64,000 nucleotides of DNA from Azospirillum oryzae (GTDB taxonomy: Bacteria; Pseudomonadota; Alphaproteobacteria; Azospirillales; Azospirillaceae): contig NZ_FXAK01000004.1 of the NCBI RefSeq assembly GCF_900177515.1, positions 248,001 to 312,000 of the forward strand, in the 5' to 3' direction. Made by a program: the position numbers and the translations under genes. Under the pieces are notes generated by a model. The model was not told the DNA's origin. It ran no database searches and saw nothing but the letters and a program-made list of their open reading frames with translations. Position 1 is the first letter of the stretch. Every line of letters starts with the position of its first letter. This document shows positions 52,380-61,453 of this stretch, one piece after another.

Positions 52380-52868
52380 ATGACGGACGACTGCGGAATG
52401 GACGACGCCATCCTGCCGGCGGTCTGCCGGCCGGTCCTGTGCAGGATCGGGGACCGGGTGCGCTGGGCACTGGTCGCCGACCGCAATCCGCTGCTGCGCG
52501 AAGGGCTGCGGCTTTATCTGGAAACGCTGGGGTGGCGGGTCGTGGCGGGCGGCACGATGGACGAAGGGCTGGCGCTGCTGGCGCGGGGTCCCCTGGTTCC
52601 CGACCTGATCGTGGTGGGGGAGACGGGTCCGGAGCGCCGGGGAGCTTGCGGGCCGTGGCCCTCGGCCTTCGACCGGCTGGCGGCGATGCGCGGTGCCGTG
52701 CGCCCCGTCCTGCTGTCGATTGCCGCGGCGAATCACGACTTGACGGTCCGGGCCCGCGACCGCGGCTTGGAGGCCATCCACATCGACATGCCGCCGCTGA
52801 ACCTGGAGGAACTGCTGCTGAGCTGCGTCCGCCGGATCGAACGGGGCGAGGGTGCGGGGGTGAGATGA
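52380..52868 (+). CDS. Degenerate response-regulator receiver-like protein
   Basis: 162 aa from ATG 52380 (AAGG six bases upstream). WALVADRNPLLREGLRLYLE resembles the start of a receiver domain. The usual phosphorylated Asp site in DLVLLDL-type text reads PDLIVVGETGPE, with no Asp, and the conserved Lys before a Pro reads HIDMPPLN. It is therefore a pseudo-receiver that probably binds a partner rather than being phosphorylated. Divergent from the LuxR gene. Confidence 0.55.
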   Translation: MTDDCGMDDAILPAVCRPVLCRIGDRVRWALVADRNPLLREGLRLYLETLGWRVVAGGTMDEGLALLARGPLVPDLIVVGETGPERRGACGPWPSAFDRLAAMRGAVRPVLLSIAAANHDLTVRARDRGLEAIHIDMPPLNLEELLLSCVRRIERGEGAGVR

Positions 52869-52889
52869 CGGCGTGGGATGAAGATATAT

Positions 52890-52899
52890 TTTCATGAAA
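52890..52899. promoter_or_regulatory. TTTCATGAAA palindrome upstream of the Mut7-C gene
   Basis: A 10-bp perfect palindrome in an A/T-rich stretch, 44 bp before the next start. It shares the TCATGA core with the motifs around the parA region. Probable operator; function not proven. Confidence 0.4.
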
Positions 52900-52942
52900 C
52901 CATATCATCTTATCGATGCGTGATCTGCTTTGTTGACGGGGC

Positions 52943-53440
52943 ATGAATTGGTTCTGTGACGAGATGCTGGGCCGGCTCGCCCGCCTGCTGCGGGCTGCCG
53001 GCCACGACACCGCCCTGGCACCGGCCGGCACAGCCGACCGTGCGCTGCTCGACCGGGCGCGGGCGGAAGGGCGCATCCTGCTGACCCGCGACCGCCGGCT
53101 GGCAGAGACCGCCGGCCGACACGGATGCCTGCTGCGCGGCCAGTCGGTGGAGGAGCAGGCCCGCTCGCTGACCGCCGCCTACCCGGTCGATTGGCTGCAG
53201 GCCCCCTTCACCCGCTGCCTGATCGACAACTGCCTGCTGCGCCCGGCGCCGCCGGACAGGCTGGCGGAGGTTCCGCCGGGCGCCTGCGGCCTGACCGCTC
53301 CGTTCGGCAGTGCCTCCAACGGAAGTACTTTGACGAGTTGCCCCTGCTGCGGCCGGCTCTATTGGCCGGGCAGCCATGTCCGCCGCCTGACCGGCACCCT
53401 CCGGCGGCTGGCGCAGGCTGAAAGGCCGCATCCGGGTTGA
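52943..53440 (+). CDS. Mut7-C domain PIN-like RNase protein
   Basis: 165 aa. The N-terminal FCDEMLGRLARLLRAAGHDT and ILLTRDRRLAE follow the Mut7-C PIN-like pattern, with acidic residues in place for a metal site. A zinc ribbon follows (CPCCGRLYWPGSHVRRL), the usual end of this family; the first half of the ribbon has SNGSTLTS rather than a second CxxC, so it may be incomplete. Predicted nuclease; target unknown. The stop is close to the phosphatase frame. Confidence 0.75.
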   Translation: MNWFCDEMLGRLARLLRAAGHDTALAPAGTADRALLDRARAEGRILLTRDRRLAETAGRHGCLLRGQSVEEQARSLTAAYPVDWLQAPFTRCLIDNCLLRPAPPDRLAEVPPGACGLTAPFGSASNGSTLTSCPCCGRLYWPGSHVRRLTGTLRRLAQAERPHPG

Positions 53441-53562
53441 GCATCCGGGTTGACAACGGCGGCTCCTGGGCGGCTTTTCAACCGGACCGAACCGCAAGTT
53501 TGCCACCGCGAGAAAGACGGTCCGTCTCCATCATGCCCGCCTCCATCATGCCCGCCTCCATC

Positions 53563-54150
53563 ATGTCCGACGAGTCACACCCGGCCCCAAACGCCGATCG
53601 CCGCAGAGCCGCCTTCTTCGACCGCGACGGCGTGCTGAACGAGGACATCGGCTTCGCCCACCGCCCCGACCAGATCACCTGGATGCCGGGGGCGAGGGAG
53701 GCGGTGAAGCGGCTGAACGACGCCGGCTTCCTGGTCTTCGTCGTCACCAACCAGGCCGGCGTCGCCCGCGGCCTCTACGGCGAGGAGCATGTGCGGACCC
53801 TGCATCGCTGGATGCAGCAGGAACTGCAGGCCGTCGGCGCCCATGTCGACGCCTTCTACCATTGCCCACACCATCCCGAGCATGGCGAGCCGCCCTATCG
53901 GACCGACTGTGCCTGCCGCAAGCCGGAGCCCGGAATGCTGCTGCAGGCGATGGCCGAGTGGCCGGTGGAACCGAAGGGCAGCTTCCTGATCGGCGACCGC
54001 GACACCGACCTGCAGGCGGCGCAGCGGGCGGGCATCGAAGGCACGCTCTACCGCGGCGGCGACCTCGACGCCGTCGTCGCCGGGATCCTGACGCGCTCCA
54101 CGGAGGACGTGACGGAACGTGTCAATGCGAATGAGACAGCTGGGATTTGA
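53563..54150 (+). CDS. gmhB: D,D-heptose 1,7-bisphosphate phosphatase (GmhB-type HAD)
   Basis: 195 aa from ATG 53563; the frame is open from 53437 and earlier ATGs at 53533 and 53548 lie in a 15-bp triplicated TCCATCATGCCCGCC tract (53527-53571). AFFDRDGVLNED has the two catalytic Asp, then VVTNQAGVARG, HCPHHPEHGE and CRKPEPGMLL with the GmhB-type zinc loop, and LIGDRDTDL as motif IV. It makes ADP-heptose precursor for LPS cores. The last ten residues (VNANETAGI) lie in the inverted-repeat element at 54110-54335, so the natural C-terminus was replaced. Confidence 0.8.
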   Translation: MSDESHPAPNADRRRAAFFDRDGVLNEDIGFAHRPDQITWMPGAREAVKRLNDAGFLVFVVTNQAGVARGLYGEEHVRTLHRWMQQELQAVGAHVDAFYHCPHHPEHGEPPYRTDCACRKPEPGMLLQAMAEWPVEPKGSFLIGDRDTDLQAAQRAGIEGTLYRGGDLDAVVAGILTRSTEDVTERVNANETAGI

Positions 54151-54335
54151 GTTCAAGCTCGGGATCGGGACCCACCCCAAGGGGTGGGACGGAAGGGCCT
54201 TGTGCGACCTGAGCTCGCCGGCATCCTGAAAGCGGACGGACGCGGCGACCAGCTTGCTGGCGCCTCCGATCACGCAAGTGTCCCGAGCTTGAACTGAAAT
54301 CCCGTCTGTTTCATTCGCGTTGACACGTACCGTCA
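54110..54335. mobile_element. 226-bp element bounded by 55-bp inverted repeats (MITE-like)
   Basis: 54110-54164 and 54281-54335 are near-perfect inverted copies, for example CGTGTCAATGCGAATGAGAC against GTTTCATTCGCGTTGACACG, with about 48 of 55 positions agreeing. The 116-bp centre carries no gene. Both arms would encode VNANET in opposite directions. No transposase is inside, so a non-autonomous element or a transposon-end remnant is likely. It truncates or extends gmhB. Confidence 0.7.
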
Positions 54336-54623
54336 TGTGCTTCTGGGGATGATGACCTTGGCATTTCTCCAACACCTTCGGCTCGCTGCAGCACCGGAGC
54401 GGGGGAAAAAGGCGCAGCAACGGACCGCCACCGCAACCGGCGCTGCCCGCCGTATGCCGAGCCATTCTCGCGCATATTCATCAGACCGCGCCGATCCGAT
54501 GTCCCTGTTGTCGGTGCTGGCTCGGGCTGCGTCCCGCGAGGTGGTGTACGAGCTGTGGGTAAGCGGCCCGCCGAAGCGCCCCCAAAAGCTGGCGTAGGCG
54601 GGCCGCTTATCCACAGCGGGGCG
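54336..54623. repeat. Gap with a 20-bp arm hairpin before the IS256 element
   Basis: CTGTGGGTAAGCGGCCCGCC (54554-54573) pairs at 19 of 20 positions with the inverse at 54598-54617 around 24 bases. It ends seven bases before the IS256-type left end. GTAAGCGG starts are also known from IS66-family ends, so these may be relic IS tips. GTGGTGTACGAGC at 54541-54553 recurs inverted at 55923-55935 on the other side of the IS. No gene is supported in this gap. Confidence 0.55.
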
Positions 54624-55912
54624 GTCATCGAAGATCTCCGGTAGGTTCGGGTTGCAACACCTTGAACGCTGCTGGAGAGAACCTCGATGACCATGGACAG
54701 AATGGCGCTTCACGAGCTTCTGGAGAAGGGCTCGGATACGGATCTTCTGCGCGAAATGATCGGCTACGTCGCGCAGAGCTTGATGAACCTGGAGGTGGAC
54801 AGCCTGTGCGGCGCCGAGCATGGCGAACGCACAGCCGAGCGCGTCAACCAGCGCAACGGCTACCGGGAGCGGGCCTGGGATACCCGGGCCGGAACCATCC
54901 CCTTGCAGATCCCCAAGCTGCGCAAGGGCTCCTATTTCCCTGGCTTTCTCGAGCCGCGCCGGACAGCGGAGAAGGCGCTCACGGCGGTCATTCAGGAAGC
55001 CTACATCCAGGGCGTCTCGACGCGCAGTGTCGATGAGCTGGTCAAGGCCATGGGGATGACCGGCATCTCCAAGAGCCAGGTCAGCCGCTTGTGCGCTGAC
55101 ATCGACGAGCGGGTGCAGTCCTTCCTGAACCGACCACTGGAGGGTGACTGGCCCTACCTGTGGATCGACGCCACCTACGTGAAGGTGCGCGAAGCCGGGC
55201 GCATCGTCTCGGTGGCGGTGATAATCGCGGTGGCCGTGAACACCGATGGGCGGCGCGAGGTGCTGGGCATGGACATCGGGCCTTCCGAGGCTGAGGTGTT
55301 CTGGACCAAGTTCCTGCGCGCGCTGATGCGGCGCGGCCTGCGCGGCGTGAAGCTGGTCATCTCGGACGCGCATGAGGGCCTCAAGGCGGCCGCCGCGAAG
55401 GTGTTCGGGGCGGCGTGGCAGAGGTGCCGGATCCATTTTTATCGCAATGCGATGGCACACGTGGCTGCACCGCAACGCACGATGGTGGCAGCGGCGATCC
55501 GCACGGCTTTCGCCCAGGAGACCGCCAAGGCCGCCCACCGGCAATGGCGCCAAGTCGCCGATAGCCTGCGCGAGCGCTTCCCCAAGCTTGCCACGCTGAT
55601 GGACGAGGCCGAACACGACGTCCTCGCCTACATGGACTTCCATCCCGACCATTGGACCAAGATCAGCTCGACCAATCCCCTCGAGCGCGTCAACGGCGAG
55701 GTCAAGCGGCGCACCGACGTCGTCGTCATATTCCCCAATGAAGCGGCGATCTTCCGACTGGGAGGGGCCATCCTGCTGGAGCAAAATGATGAGTGGGCGG
55801 CCAGCCGCCGCTACATGAGCTTGGAGACCATGACGCCGTTGGGGCATACTGACGTCTCCAGGTTGTCCGCTGTGGCAACCTGATCCGGCCCAACCTGCCG
55901 GAGAGCGATGAC
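54624..55912 (+). mobile_element. IS256-family insertion sequence
   Basis: GTCATCGAAGATCTCCGGTAGGTT at the left end is matched, inverted, by AACCTGCCGGAGAGCGATGAC at the right end, with imperfect pairing. One transposase gene fills the centre. I could not find a clear 8-bp direct repeat outside the ends, so the exact ends are approximate or later changed. Confidence 0.75.
54687..55883 (+). CDS. IS256-family (mutator) transposase
   Basis: 398 aa, full length for the family. GGAGAG precedes the ATG. The DDE triad fits WIDATYVK (D about 160), [11 protein letters not shown] (D about 225) and [17 protein letters not shown] (E about 331). [16 protein letters not shown] is the usual N-terminal DNA-binding region. 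Intact by eye. It lies between the older genes and the exopolysaccharide cluster. Confidence 0.9.
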   Translation: MTMDRMALHELLEKGSDTDLLREMIGYVAQSLMNLEVDSLCGAEHGERTAERVNQRNGYRERAWDTRAGTIPLQIPKLRKGSYFPGFLEPRRTAEKALTAVIQEAYIQGVSTRSVDELVKAMGMTGISKSQVSRLCADIDERVQSFLNRPLEGDWPYLWIDATYVKVREAGRIVSVAVIIAVAVNTDGRREVLGMDIGPSEAEVFWTKFLRALMRRGLRGVKLVISDAHEGLKAAAAKVFGAAWQRCRIHFYRNAMAHVAAPQRTMVAAAIRTAFAQETAKAAHRQWRQVADSLRERFPKLATLMDEAEHDVLAYMDFHPDHWTKISSTNPLERVNGEVKRRTDVVVIFPNEAAIFRLGGAILLEQNDEWAASRRYMSLETMTPLGHTDVSRLSAVAT

Positions 55913-56061
55913 AAACCACTTCGCTCGTACACCACGTGCCGGGGCACGATCCTGGCTCGTCCCGCACAGGCGTCAATAGAACTGCCAAAGCAGTGCTAGC
56001 TTGGCGTTATTTGGCGAACACTGATCATGCTGCCCTCAAGATCCACCAAGACGGAGTAAGA

Positions 56062-56991
56062 TTACCTGCTTCCAGCTCCCCATACGCGTACGAAGTCCAC
56101 TTCCATAGAAAGGTGGTCGGGGGTTGATGCGCTTGAGCGCCGCCACGGTGGGAACATGTCACCGTCCATTGCGTAGTTCAGCCTAATTCCCATAGGCACG
56201 TTGAACCACGCGGCGTCTTCACCTTCAATTGAGCCCGCCGGCTGCCCGTCCAACAGTAGAGTGATGCGACATGGACTCCAGTCAATGCTGTAGCTCCGCC
56301 ACTCTTCTGGGTCAAGAGTCGAGGAGAGGAGGCGGATCTCCCGGCCGTTTCCTAGATAATCGCGAAGATGTAAAGTCGCCTCCCATGGGCGGCCGTCGGC
56401 ATGCCCGGAGACCTCAAAGAGGTCGATTTCGGCACCGCTTTTCTCTGCCCGTCTGCGTCCGTCGGCAACGTAAAGCCAAATCGCCGGGAACATGCCGCGA
56501 CCGGTACCGACAAGCCTCGCTCGCACCTCAACGCGACCGTAGAGGAACGAAAAGCGGTCCTTGTCCGTGATCAGGATTCCACCGCTCCATTTGGGGGATG
56601 GCACGATGCCGCGCGACGCAAGGTCGCGGGCCAGGTCTGCCGGCGTGCGAAATGCCGATATCTTTAGTACGCCATTCGCGACCTCGAATGGACTGTAGGA
56701 CGGGTGTTCATTTGGGTTGACGTTCCAAGATGAACCGCCAAAATCAACATACCCGGTGAGAGGGTCCTGCCAAAAATCGTTGGCTCGCCACTTGCCTGCC
56801 TGTCTCTGAGTAGTAAAATCAAGCGGCGTATCGAACTCCTCGGCAAAGAGAAGGGGACCTAGCCTAGGAGACGGCCCTGGGCACACTCCGCCAGTTGCCG
56901 GGTGAAGTGGTAGGAGAATAAAAATTGCCAAAGCTGCGAATGCTCTGGCGAGAAATGCGGTGAATTCGGCGTGGCCGTGTTGGCGTCCCAT
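56062..56991 (-). CDS. Secreted GH16 family glucanase (ExoK-like)
   Basis: 309 aa. A signal-peptide-like hydrophobic stretch, AFLARAFAALAIFILLPL, is near residues 12-29. The catalytic motif ExDxxE is in GAEIDLFEVSG near residue 187. GH16 text such as FFAEEF-like LLFAEEFDTPLDF and WSGGILITDKDRFSFLYGRV is present. Such enzymes cut beta-1,3/1,4-glucan-type polymers; in exopolysaccharide clusters they trim chain length. Here it lies at the downstream end of the operon, next to the GT2 gene. Confidence 0.85.
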   Translation of the reverse strand: MGRQHGHAEFTAFLARAFAALAIFILLPLHPATGGVCPGPSPRLGPLLFAEEFDTPLDFTTQRQAGKWRANDFWQDPLTGYVDFGGSSWNVNPNEHPSYSPFEVANGVLKISAFRTPADLARDLASRGIVPSPKWSGGILITDKDRFSFLYGRVEVRARLVGTGRGMFPAIWLYVADGRRRAEKSGAEIDLFEVSGHADGRPWEATLHLRDYLGNGREIRLLSSTLDPEEWRSYSIDWSPCRITLLLDGQPAGSIEGEDAAWFNVPMGIRLNYAMDGDMFPPWRRSSASTPDHLSMEVDFVRVWGAGSR

Positions 56992-56994
56992 CGT

Positions 56995-57828
56995 TCAGGT
57001 GCGCTCCACGGCTATGCGCCGCGATTTCATCCCTTCGACCAAAGATGTCGGCACAAGCAGGCGGACGGTGCTTCGAACTATCCCTGCCCAGGCTTGCCAG
57101 CGCCACGCCCGCTCCGGAAAGTAGCGGAGTTGGACACGCAGCCGCGCCCGCCTCTGAGCGTTGATTCCGGCCCGCGAGAGTCCCGTACGGCACAGGCGGA
57201 AATCGACCAGGATCTCGGGAAGATTGGCTAAGTCGAAACGGGCAGCCAAGCGACAGAAGAGATCGTAGTCCTCCGCCGTGCGGAGCCGTTCATCCCATAA
57301 GCCGACCTCGCGCAGAGCGTCGACACGGAACATTACGCTTGAGTTCACGATCGGGCTGTCGAAGCAGAGATCTCGGCGGACCGTCTCTGGGTCGGAGGAA
57401 GGATAAAGCACACGCCGCACGACGGCTAGAGTGTGCTCGTCAACCGCGTTTGCCCAGGATCCGACTGCGGCAACACACGAGTGAGTATTCAGATATGCGG
57501 CCTGCTTTTCGAAACGTTCCGGGTGCGCGATATCATCAGCATCAAGGACCGCGGCGTAGCGGTAGCCTTCCGCGAGAATATGTCGGAGCGCGCGGTTACG
57601 GGTAGCGGAGACACCCAGGTTGCAGTGGTTGCGGATCACCTCCACCCAATCTGGCACGCACCCAAATGCGTTGCGCAGCACCATCTCTGCCGGGGTTCCG
57701 CTGGCATCGTCAACTACAAAAAGATGCACGGGAACTGTGCTCGCGAGAACGCTTGCTACGGCGTCTGGCAGGGTGCCGTCGGCGTTATAAGCGGCCATGA
57801 TTACCGCTATGTCGGGAGTCTTAACCAT
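56995..57828 (-). CDS. GT2 glycosyltransferase
   Basis: 277 aa from ATG 57828 (the ATG at 57855 overlaps the upstream gene). IAVIMAAYNADGTLPDAV, VHLFVVDDASGTP, LGVSATRNRAL and YAAVLDADDIAHPERF (DxD) are GT-A family 2 signatures; TAEDYDLFCRLA holds the ED base. It should build the repeat unit of the polysaccharide at the cytoplasmic face. It lies between the polymerase gene and the GH16 gene, with short gaps. Confidence 0.85.
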   Translation of the reverse strand: MVKTPDIAVIMAAYNADGTLPDAVASVLASTVPVHLFVVDDASGTPAEMVLRNAFGCVPDWVEVIRNHCNLGVSATRNRALRHILAEGYRYAAVLDADDIAHPERFEKQAAYLNTHSCVAAVGSWANAVDEHTLAVVRRVLYPSSDPETVRRDLCFDSPIVNSSVMFRVDALREVGLWDERLRTAEDYDLFCRLAARFDLANLPEILVDFRLCRTGLSRAGINAQRRARLRVQLRYFPERAWRWQAWAGIVRSTVRLLVPTSLVEGMKSRRIAVERT

Positions 57829-57836
57829 GTTCCGTC

Positions 57837-59207
57837 TCACAGATTCGTGGGGCATTTAGCGTCGTTCGGGTGAGCGACGGCGGTAGCCAGACGGGCAGTC
57901 CGCGCTGCGGCTGGTCCTAGAACGCGACCGGAATGCTCTGCGGTCGACCGGAGCTGAGTCGGCAGGCCGGACCGGCCGGGAAAGTGCACGCCGAGCGTAA
58001 GAACGGCGACGACCATCAGCGCCCAGAGCGCGCCGGTTCCTTGCAGGAGAGAGGATTCTAAAGCGTTATGGCCGATGCCAAAGGCGAGTAGTGCCATCGC
58101 AAGCAGGACCACATCTTGAGACTCGGACGTCAATGCGCCTGGACGGTAGCTCCAAATGCCAATGAAGGGGCGGAAGAGCGCCGCAACGCTCAGAGCAAGC
58201 CCCACTGTGCCCACGGAAACCATCACATCAAGGAAGCCGTTGTGCGCCTCGGTGTAGCGCGCGACTTGTTCGGAGGCTTCCCTCAAAGCCGGTGCCTTGT
58301 CCCCGACCGCCCAGAACGATCCATATCCGAACCCGGTTAACGGTGCTTCCATCGTCTTGCGCCAGACAAAGCTCCAGATCTCTGTCCGCCCGGTGAAGGT
58401 CACATCTCCAAAGGTTCCGCTCAGGACCACTGTCGCCGCATACACCGCTGGCGCCATCCCAACCGCTACGGCCACCAGCACCAATGCAAAGAGCCCTCGG
58501 TCAAAACCACGGCGCAATCCGGCGAGAAACACGGGGATCAGAGCCGCGGCCGCGGCAAACATGCCGAGACTGGTCCGCGATCCTGTCAGCACCAGAGCGG
58601 CGCCCCAAGCAAGACCACCGGCTACCAGCCAGCTGTTTCGCCGGGAAAGCCCGACAGACAGCCAAATCAGGGACGACACAGCGCAGGCGTACCCAGCGAC
58701 ATTCTTCTGTGGGTGCAATCCTTCGAGATGGCCTTCGTGGTCGAACGCCAAACCCGGCACGAAAAGTGCTCCCAGCAGGTTGGCTGCCATCACCCCGCCG
58801 GTGACCCCTAACAGTACACCCACCAAGCTGCGCGGCGACAGCGAAGCGCATAATAAGGCAAGTGCCCCGACTAGGCCGCCCGCGAGCACCCGGCGCGCTG
58901 CCAGATCAGGGACCGGCGACCACAGCACGCTGACAGCACACCACATTGCAAGAATAACAAGAAAAGGGTTCGAAGAAAGGATTGGCCCAAGCCGGCGTGC
59001 GCGGACGAGCAGGAGAGGGACGGCTAGAGCGAAGAGGCCGCTTATTAGCACTTGGCGCAGACCGTCGACCGCTCCAGACTTGTCGATCGACTCCGTGGAC
59101 TCGGCTCCGAACGGTGTGCTTCCTACCATAAGGACGGCAAGAAAAGCGAAGCACACCACAGTCGCGAAGGGATCGCGCCGAGGTGACTGCAAGGCATCGT
59201 TCTGCAT
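57837..59207 (-). CDS. Wzy-like polysaccharide polymerase / O-antigen ligase family protein
   Basis: 456 aa with ten or more membrane helices. GLHPQKNVAGYACAV and FTGRTEIWSFVW with GFGYGSFWAV match the ligase/polymerase domain (Wzy_C) of O-antigen ligase and ExoQ-like enzymes; AHNGFLDVMVSVGTVGL is the typical late motif. It would join repeat units at the periplasmic side. It lies between the Wzc-like gene and the GT2 gene, which supports a Wzx/Wzy-type system. Confidence 0.85.
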   Translation of the reverse strand: MQNDALQSPRRDPFATVVCFAFLAVLMVGSTPFGAESTESIDKSGAVDGLRQVLISGLFALAVPLLLVRARRLGPILSSNPFLVILAMWCAVSVLWSPVPDLAARRVLAGGLVGALALLCASLSPRSLVGVLLGVTGGVMAANLLGALFVPGLAFDHEGHLEGLHPQKNVAGYACAVSSLIWLSVGLSRRNSWLVAGGLAWGAALVLTGSRTSLGMFAAAAALIPVFLAGLRRGFDRGLFALVLVAVAVGMAPAVYAATVVLSGTFGDVTFTGRTEIWSFVWRKTMEAPLTGFGYGSFWAVGDKAPALREASEQVARYTEAHNGFLDVMVSVGTVGLALSVAALFRPFIGIWSYRPGALTSESQDVVLLAMALLAFGIGHNALESSLLQGTGALWALMVVAVLTLGVHFPGRSGLPTQLRSTAEHSGRVLGPAAARTARLATAVAHPNDAKCPTNL

Positions 59208-59214
59208 GGTGCGC

Positions 59215-61449
59215 TCACACCTTGTAATACCGTTTTAGCGCACGGTGGTAAGCCGCAGCGTCACCGCGTTCATAGTGGGGGAGATCGCGCACGTTGGCGC
59301 GCGTGACCACAACTCCAGAGACCCGACCGCCGAAGTCTTGAACACGGTCAATGCTGCTACGCACCAACTCGCGATCCGTTCGATTCCAGCGCACTAGGAA
59401 GACGGTCTCGTCGGCAAGGCGCAGCACGTTCAGAGTCTCGGACGCTGCGGCGACGGGTGCCGTGTCGACGATCACCAAGTCATAGCAACGACGAAGTGCA
59501 GTGTAGACATCAGCGAGCCGCTCGGAGGACGCGACCAGCACGCCCGCCGCTTCAGATGTCATAGATCCAGAGAGTAGGACATCAATTCCGCACGAAGCGG
59601 TCACCACCGCATCCACCGGATCTATCCCCCTGCACAAGCACTCCGAGAGCCCGGAATGCGAGTTAGCAAGACGGACGATTCTGTGCAGGTCGGGCTTACG
59701 CAGGTCAGCGTCCACAACAACAGCGCGCCGTCCAAGCGCGGCCATGATGATGGCGAGGTCCACCGCTGTTGAAGTCTTAGCTTCGCCAGAAAGCGAGGAT
59801 GCCACGGCAACGACGCGGCCGGACACAGGGCCGTCTACGCGCAGCATCAGCGTGAGCGCAAGCCGGCGCAGTCCTTCGGCATAGACTGGATCCCGCTCGA
59901 TGACATCGGTACCGGCCCGCCGGGCGCGCCCAGAGATAGCTGGCATAATAGCCATCGGAGTCACAGTTGCCACCTCTGCAACATCAGAGGCGCTACGGAT
60001 CGAGGTACAGGTGCGGTCGCGCAGAAAGGCCACCATGAAGGCCAGTGCGGCTCCAAGTGCGCCCCCCCCGGCTGTCAATAGCCTGGTGCGTGGAAAGGAC
60101 GGCACGCTTGGGGGCTCAGCCGTCGAAATGACGCGAGCGGGCAACTGTCCGAGGCTCATCCCGGCCACCACCTCCTTGGAGCGCGTCAGGAAATTCTCAT
60201 AAAGCGTCCGCATGGCGCTAGTGCGCCGCTCCAAAGCGTTGATTTCAACAGCAGCCTGAGGATCGTATGCGATCTCCTGCGCGGCACGTAGCGCTTCTTC
60301 GGCTTGAACCCGCCAACGTGAGGCGCTTGCTGCCGCCAAGCGGGCTGAGGCGGCAATCCGCGTTATCTCGGCTGCTTGAGATGCCCGATTGGCTTCGAGC
60401 TGACGCAGGATACCCTGGCGGTCCGGATGGCGCTCGCCCAGGCGAGTAGCCATGTCCGCCGCTTGTCTCTTGAGTGATTGTTCCTGATCGCGTAGGCGGG
60501 CCATCGCCTCCGATGCGACTACACTCGGGTGTTCGGCCGCGCCACTAGGTGTAGCTGCCAAATTCTCGAGCTGGGTGGCTTGGTCCAGAGCCATTGCCTC
60601 GCGAGCTTGTGCCTGAACAAGCTGACGAACGAGAGCATCAATGCGCCGTGCCGCCGTGTCGTCGCCGAGCGTCCGGACTAGGCCAGCACGCGCACGGTAA
60701 GTTTGGAGTTCACGATCGGCTGTAGCGACCTGCTCTTGGAGTTCATTGACCTGCTTGGACAGCCAACGTGCAGCGTTTTCTGAAGCTTTGCGTTTTGCGG
60801 CGACCTCGGCTTCAGCGTAGAGCGCAACGAGGCGGTTAGCAATCCGCGCAGCCTTGTCTGGATCGTGTGAAGATACAGAAACCCGAACCACTTTGGAACG
60901 CCCCACCGGCTCGACCGCGATGCGCTGAGCAAGAGTCGTATGAACACTTTGCGAGGGAGAGGACAGCCCTTGGACGGGTCCAGCGCCAATGAGTTCGCGC
61001 AGCGCGCTGGAAACGGCCCATGCAGCCTGCGTCAAAGAAGCTGGCTCCCGAAGTAGCGAGTTGAACTCTGGGTCACGCTCAAGCGTCAGGTCGGCAGCGA
61101 GCGTCGCCAGCAGATCTCGGGAATGGAGCACGGCAACCTTCGAAGCGAAGGCCTCCGGGTCTATTTCCGCTTCATCCGGAACCCCAGGAAGGACACGAAC
61201 GGCCGTTTCGGGTTCTAAGACAATTTCAGTTGAAGCCGTGTAAAGGGGCTGCACCGCCCCTGCCCACAAGCCAGCCAGCAAGGCCCCGACGACAGCGGAA
61301 ACCGCGATCATAACCCGAGCGCGCCACGCCAATCTCCAGAGGCGCCGCACGTGCCAAAATAGATCTTCGCCGCCGTCGGGAGAGCCGCGCCCAGTCCCTT
61401 GGACGCACGCTTGTAGGATTGGCCCCCGTGTGCCGAATGCGTCGGTCAT
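59215..61449 (-). CDS. Wzc-like polysaccharide co-polymerase and BY-kinase
   Basis: 744 aa from ATG 61449, with AAGGAG nine bases upstream (frame open to 61584). A Wzz domain with a first membrane helix (VMIAVSAVVGALLAGLWAG) is followed by a long periplasmic coiled-coil region, a second helix near AALAFMVAFL, and a cytoplasmic kinase: Walker A SGEAKTST (about residue 550), A' VVDADLRKPDL, Walker B LVIVDTAPV. The C-terminus YHRALKRYYKV carries the usual tyrosine cluster. It controls chain length and export. Confidence 0.9.
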   Translation of the reverse strand: MTDAFGTRGPILQACVQGTGRGSPDGGEDLFWHVRRLWRLAWRARVMIAVSAVVGALLAGLWAGAVQPLYTASTEIVLEPETAVRVLPGVPDEAEIDPEAFASKVAVLHSRDLLATLAADLTLERDPEFNSLLREPASLTQAAWAVSSALRELIGAGPVQGLSSPSQSVHTTLAQRIAVEPVGRSKVVRVSVSSHDPDKAARIANRLVALYAEAEVAAKRKASENAARWLSKQVNELQEQVATADRELQTYRARAGLVRTLGDDTAARRIDALVRQLVQAQAREAMALDQATQLENLAATPSGAAEHPSVVASEAMARLRDQEQSLKRQAADMATRLGERHPDRQGILRQLEANRASQAAEITRIAASARLAAASASRWRVQAEEALRAAQEIAYDPQAAVEINALERRTSAMRTLYENFLTRSKEVVAGMSLGQLPARVISTAEPPSVPSFPRTRLLTAGGGALGAALAFMVAFLRDRTCTSIRSASDVAEVATVTPMAIMPAISGRARRAGTDVIERDPVYAEGLRRLALTLMLRVDGPVSGRVVAVASSLSGEAKTSTAVDLAIIMAALGRRAVVVDADLRKPDLHRIVRLANSHSGLSECLCRGIDPVDAVVTASCGIDVLLSGSMTSEAAGVLVASSERLADVYTALRRCYDLVIVDTAPVAAASETLNVLRLADETVFLVRWNRTDRELVRSSIDRVQDFGGRVSGVVVTRANVRDLPHYERGDAAAYHRALKRYYKV

Positions 61450-61453
61450 GGTC

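Noticed and set aside
54560-54610. Possible IS66 tips
   Set aside because: Only the GTAAGCGG start is suggestive; no IS66 genes nearby, so kept as a hairpin only.
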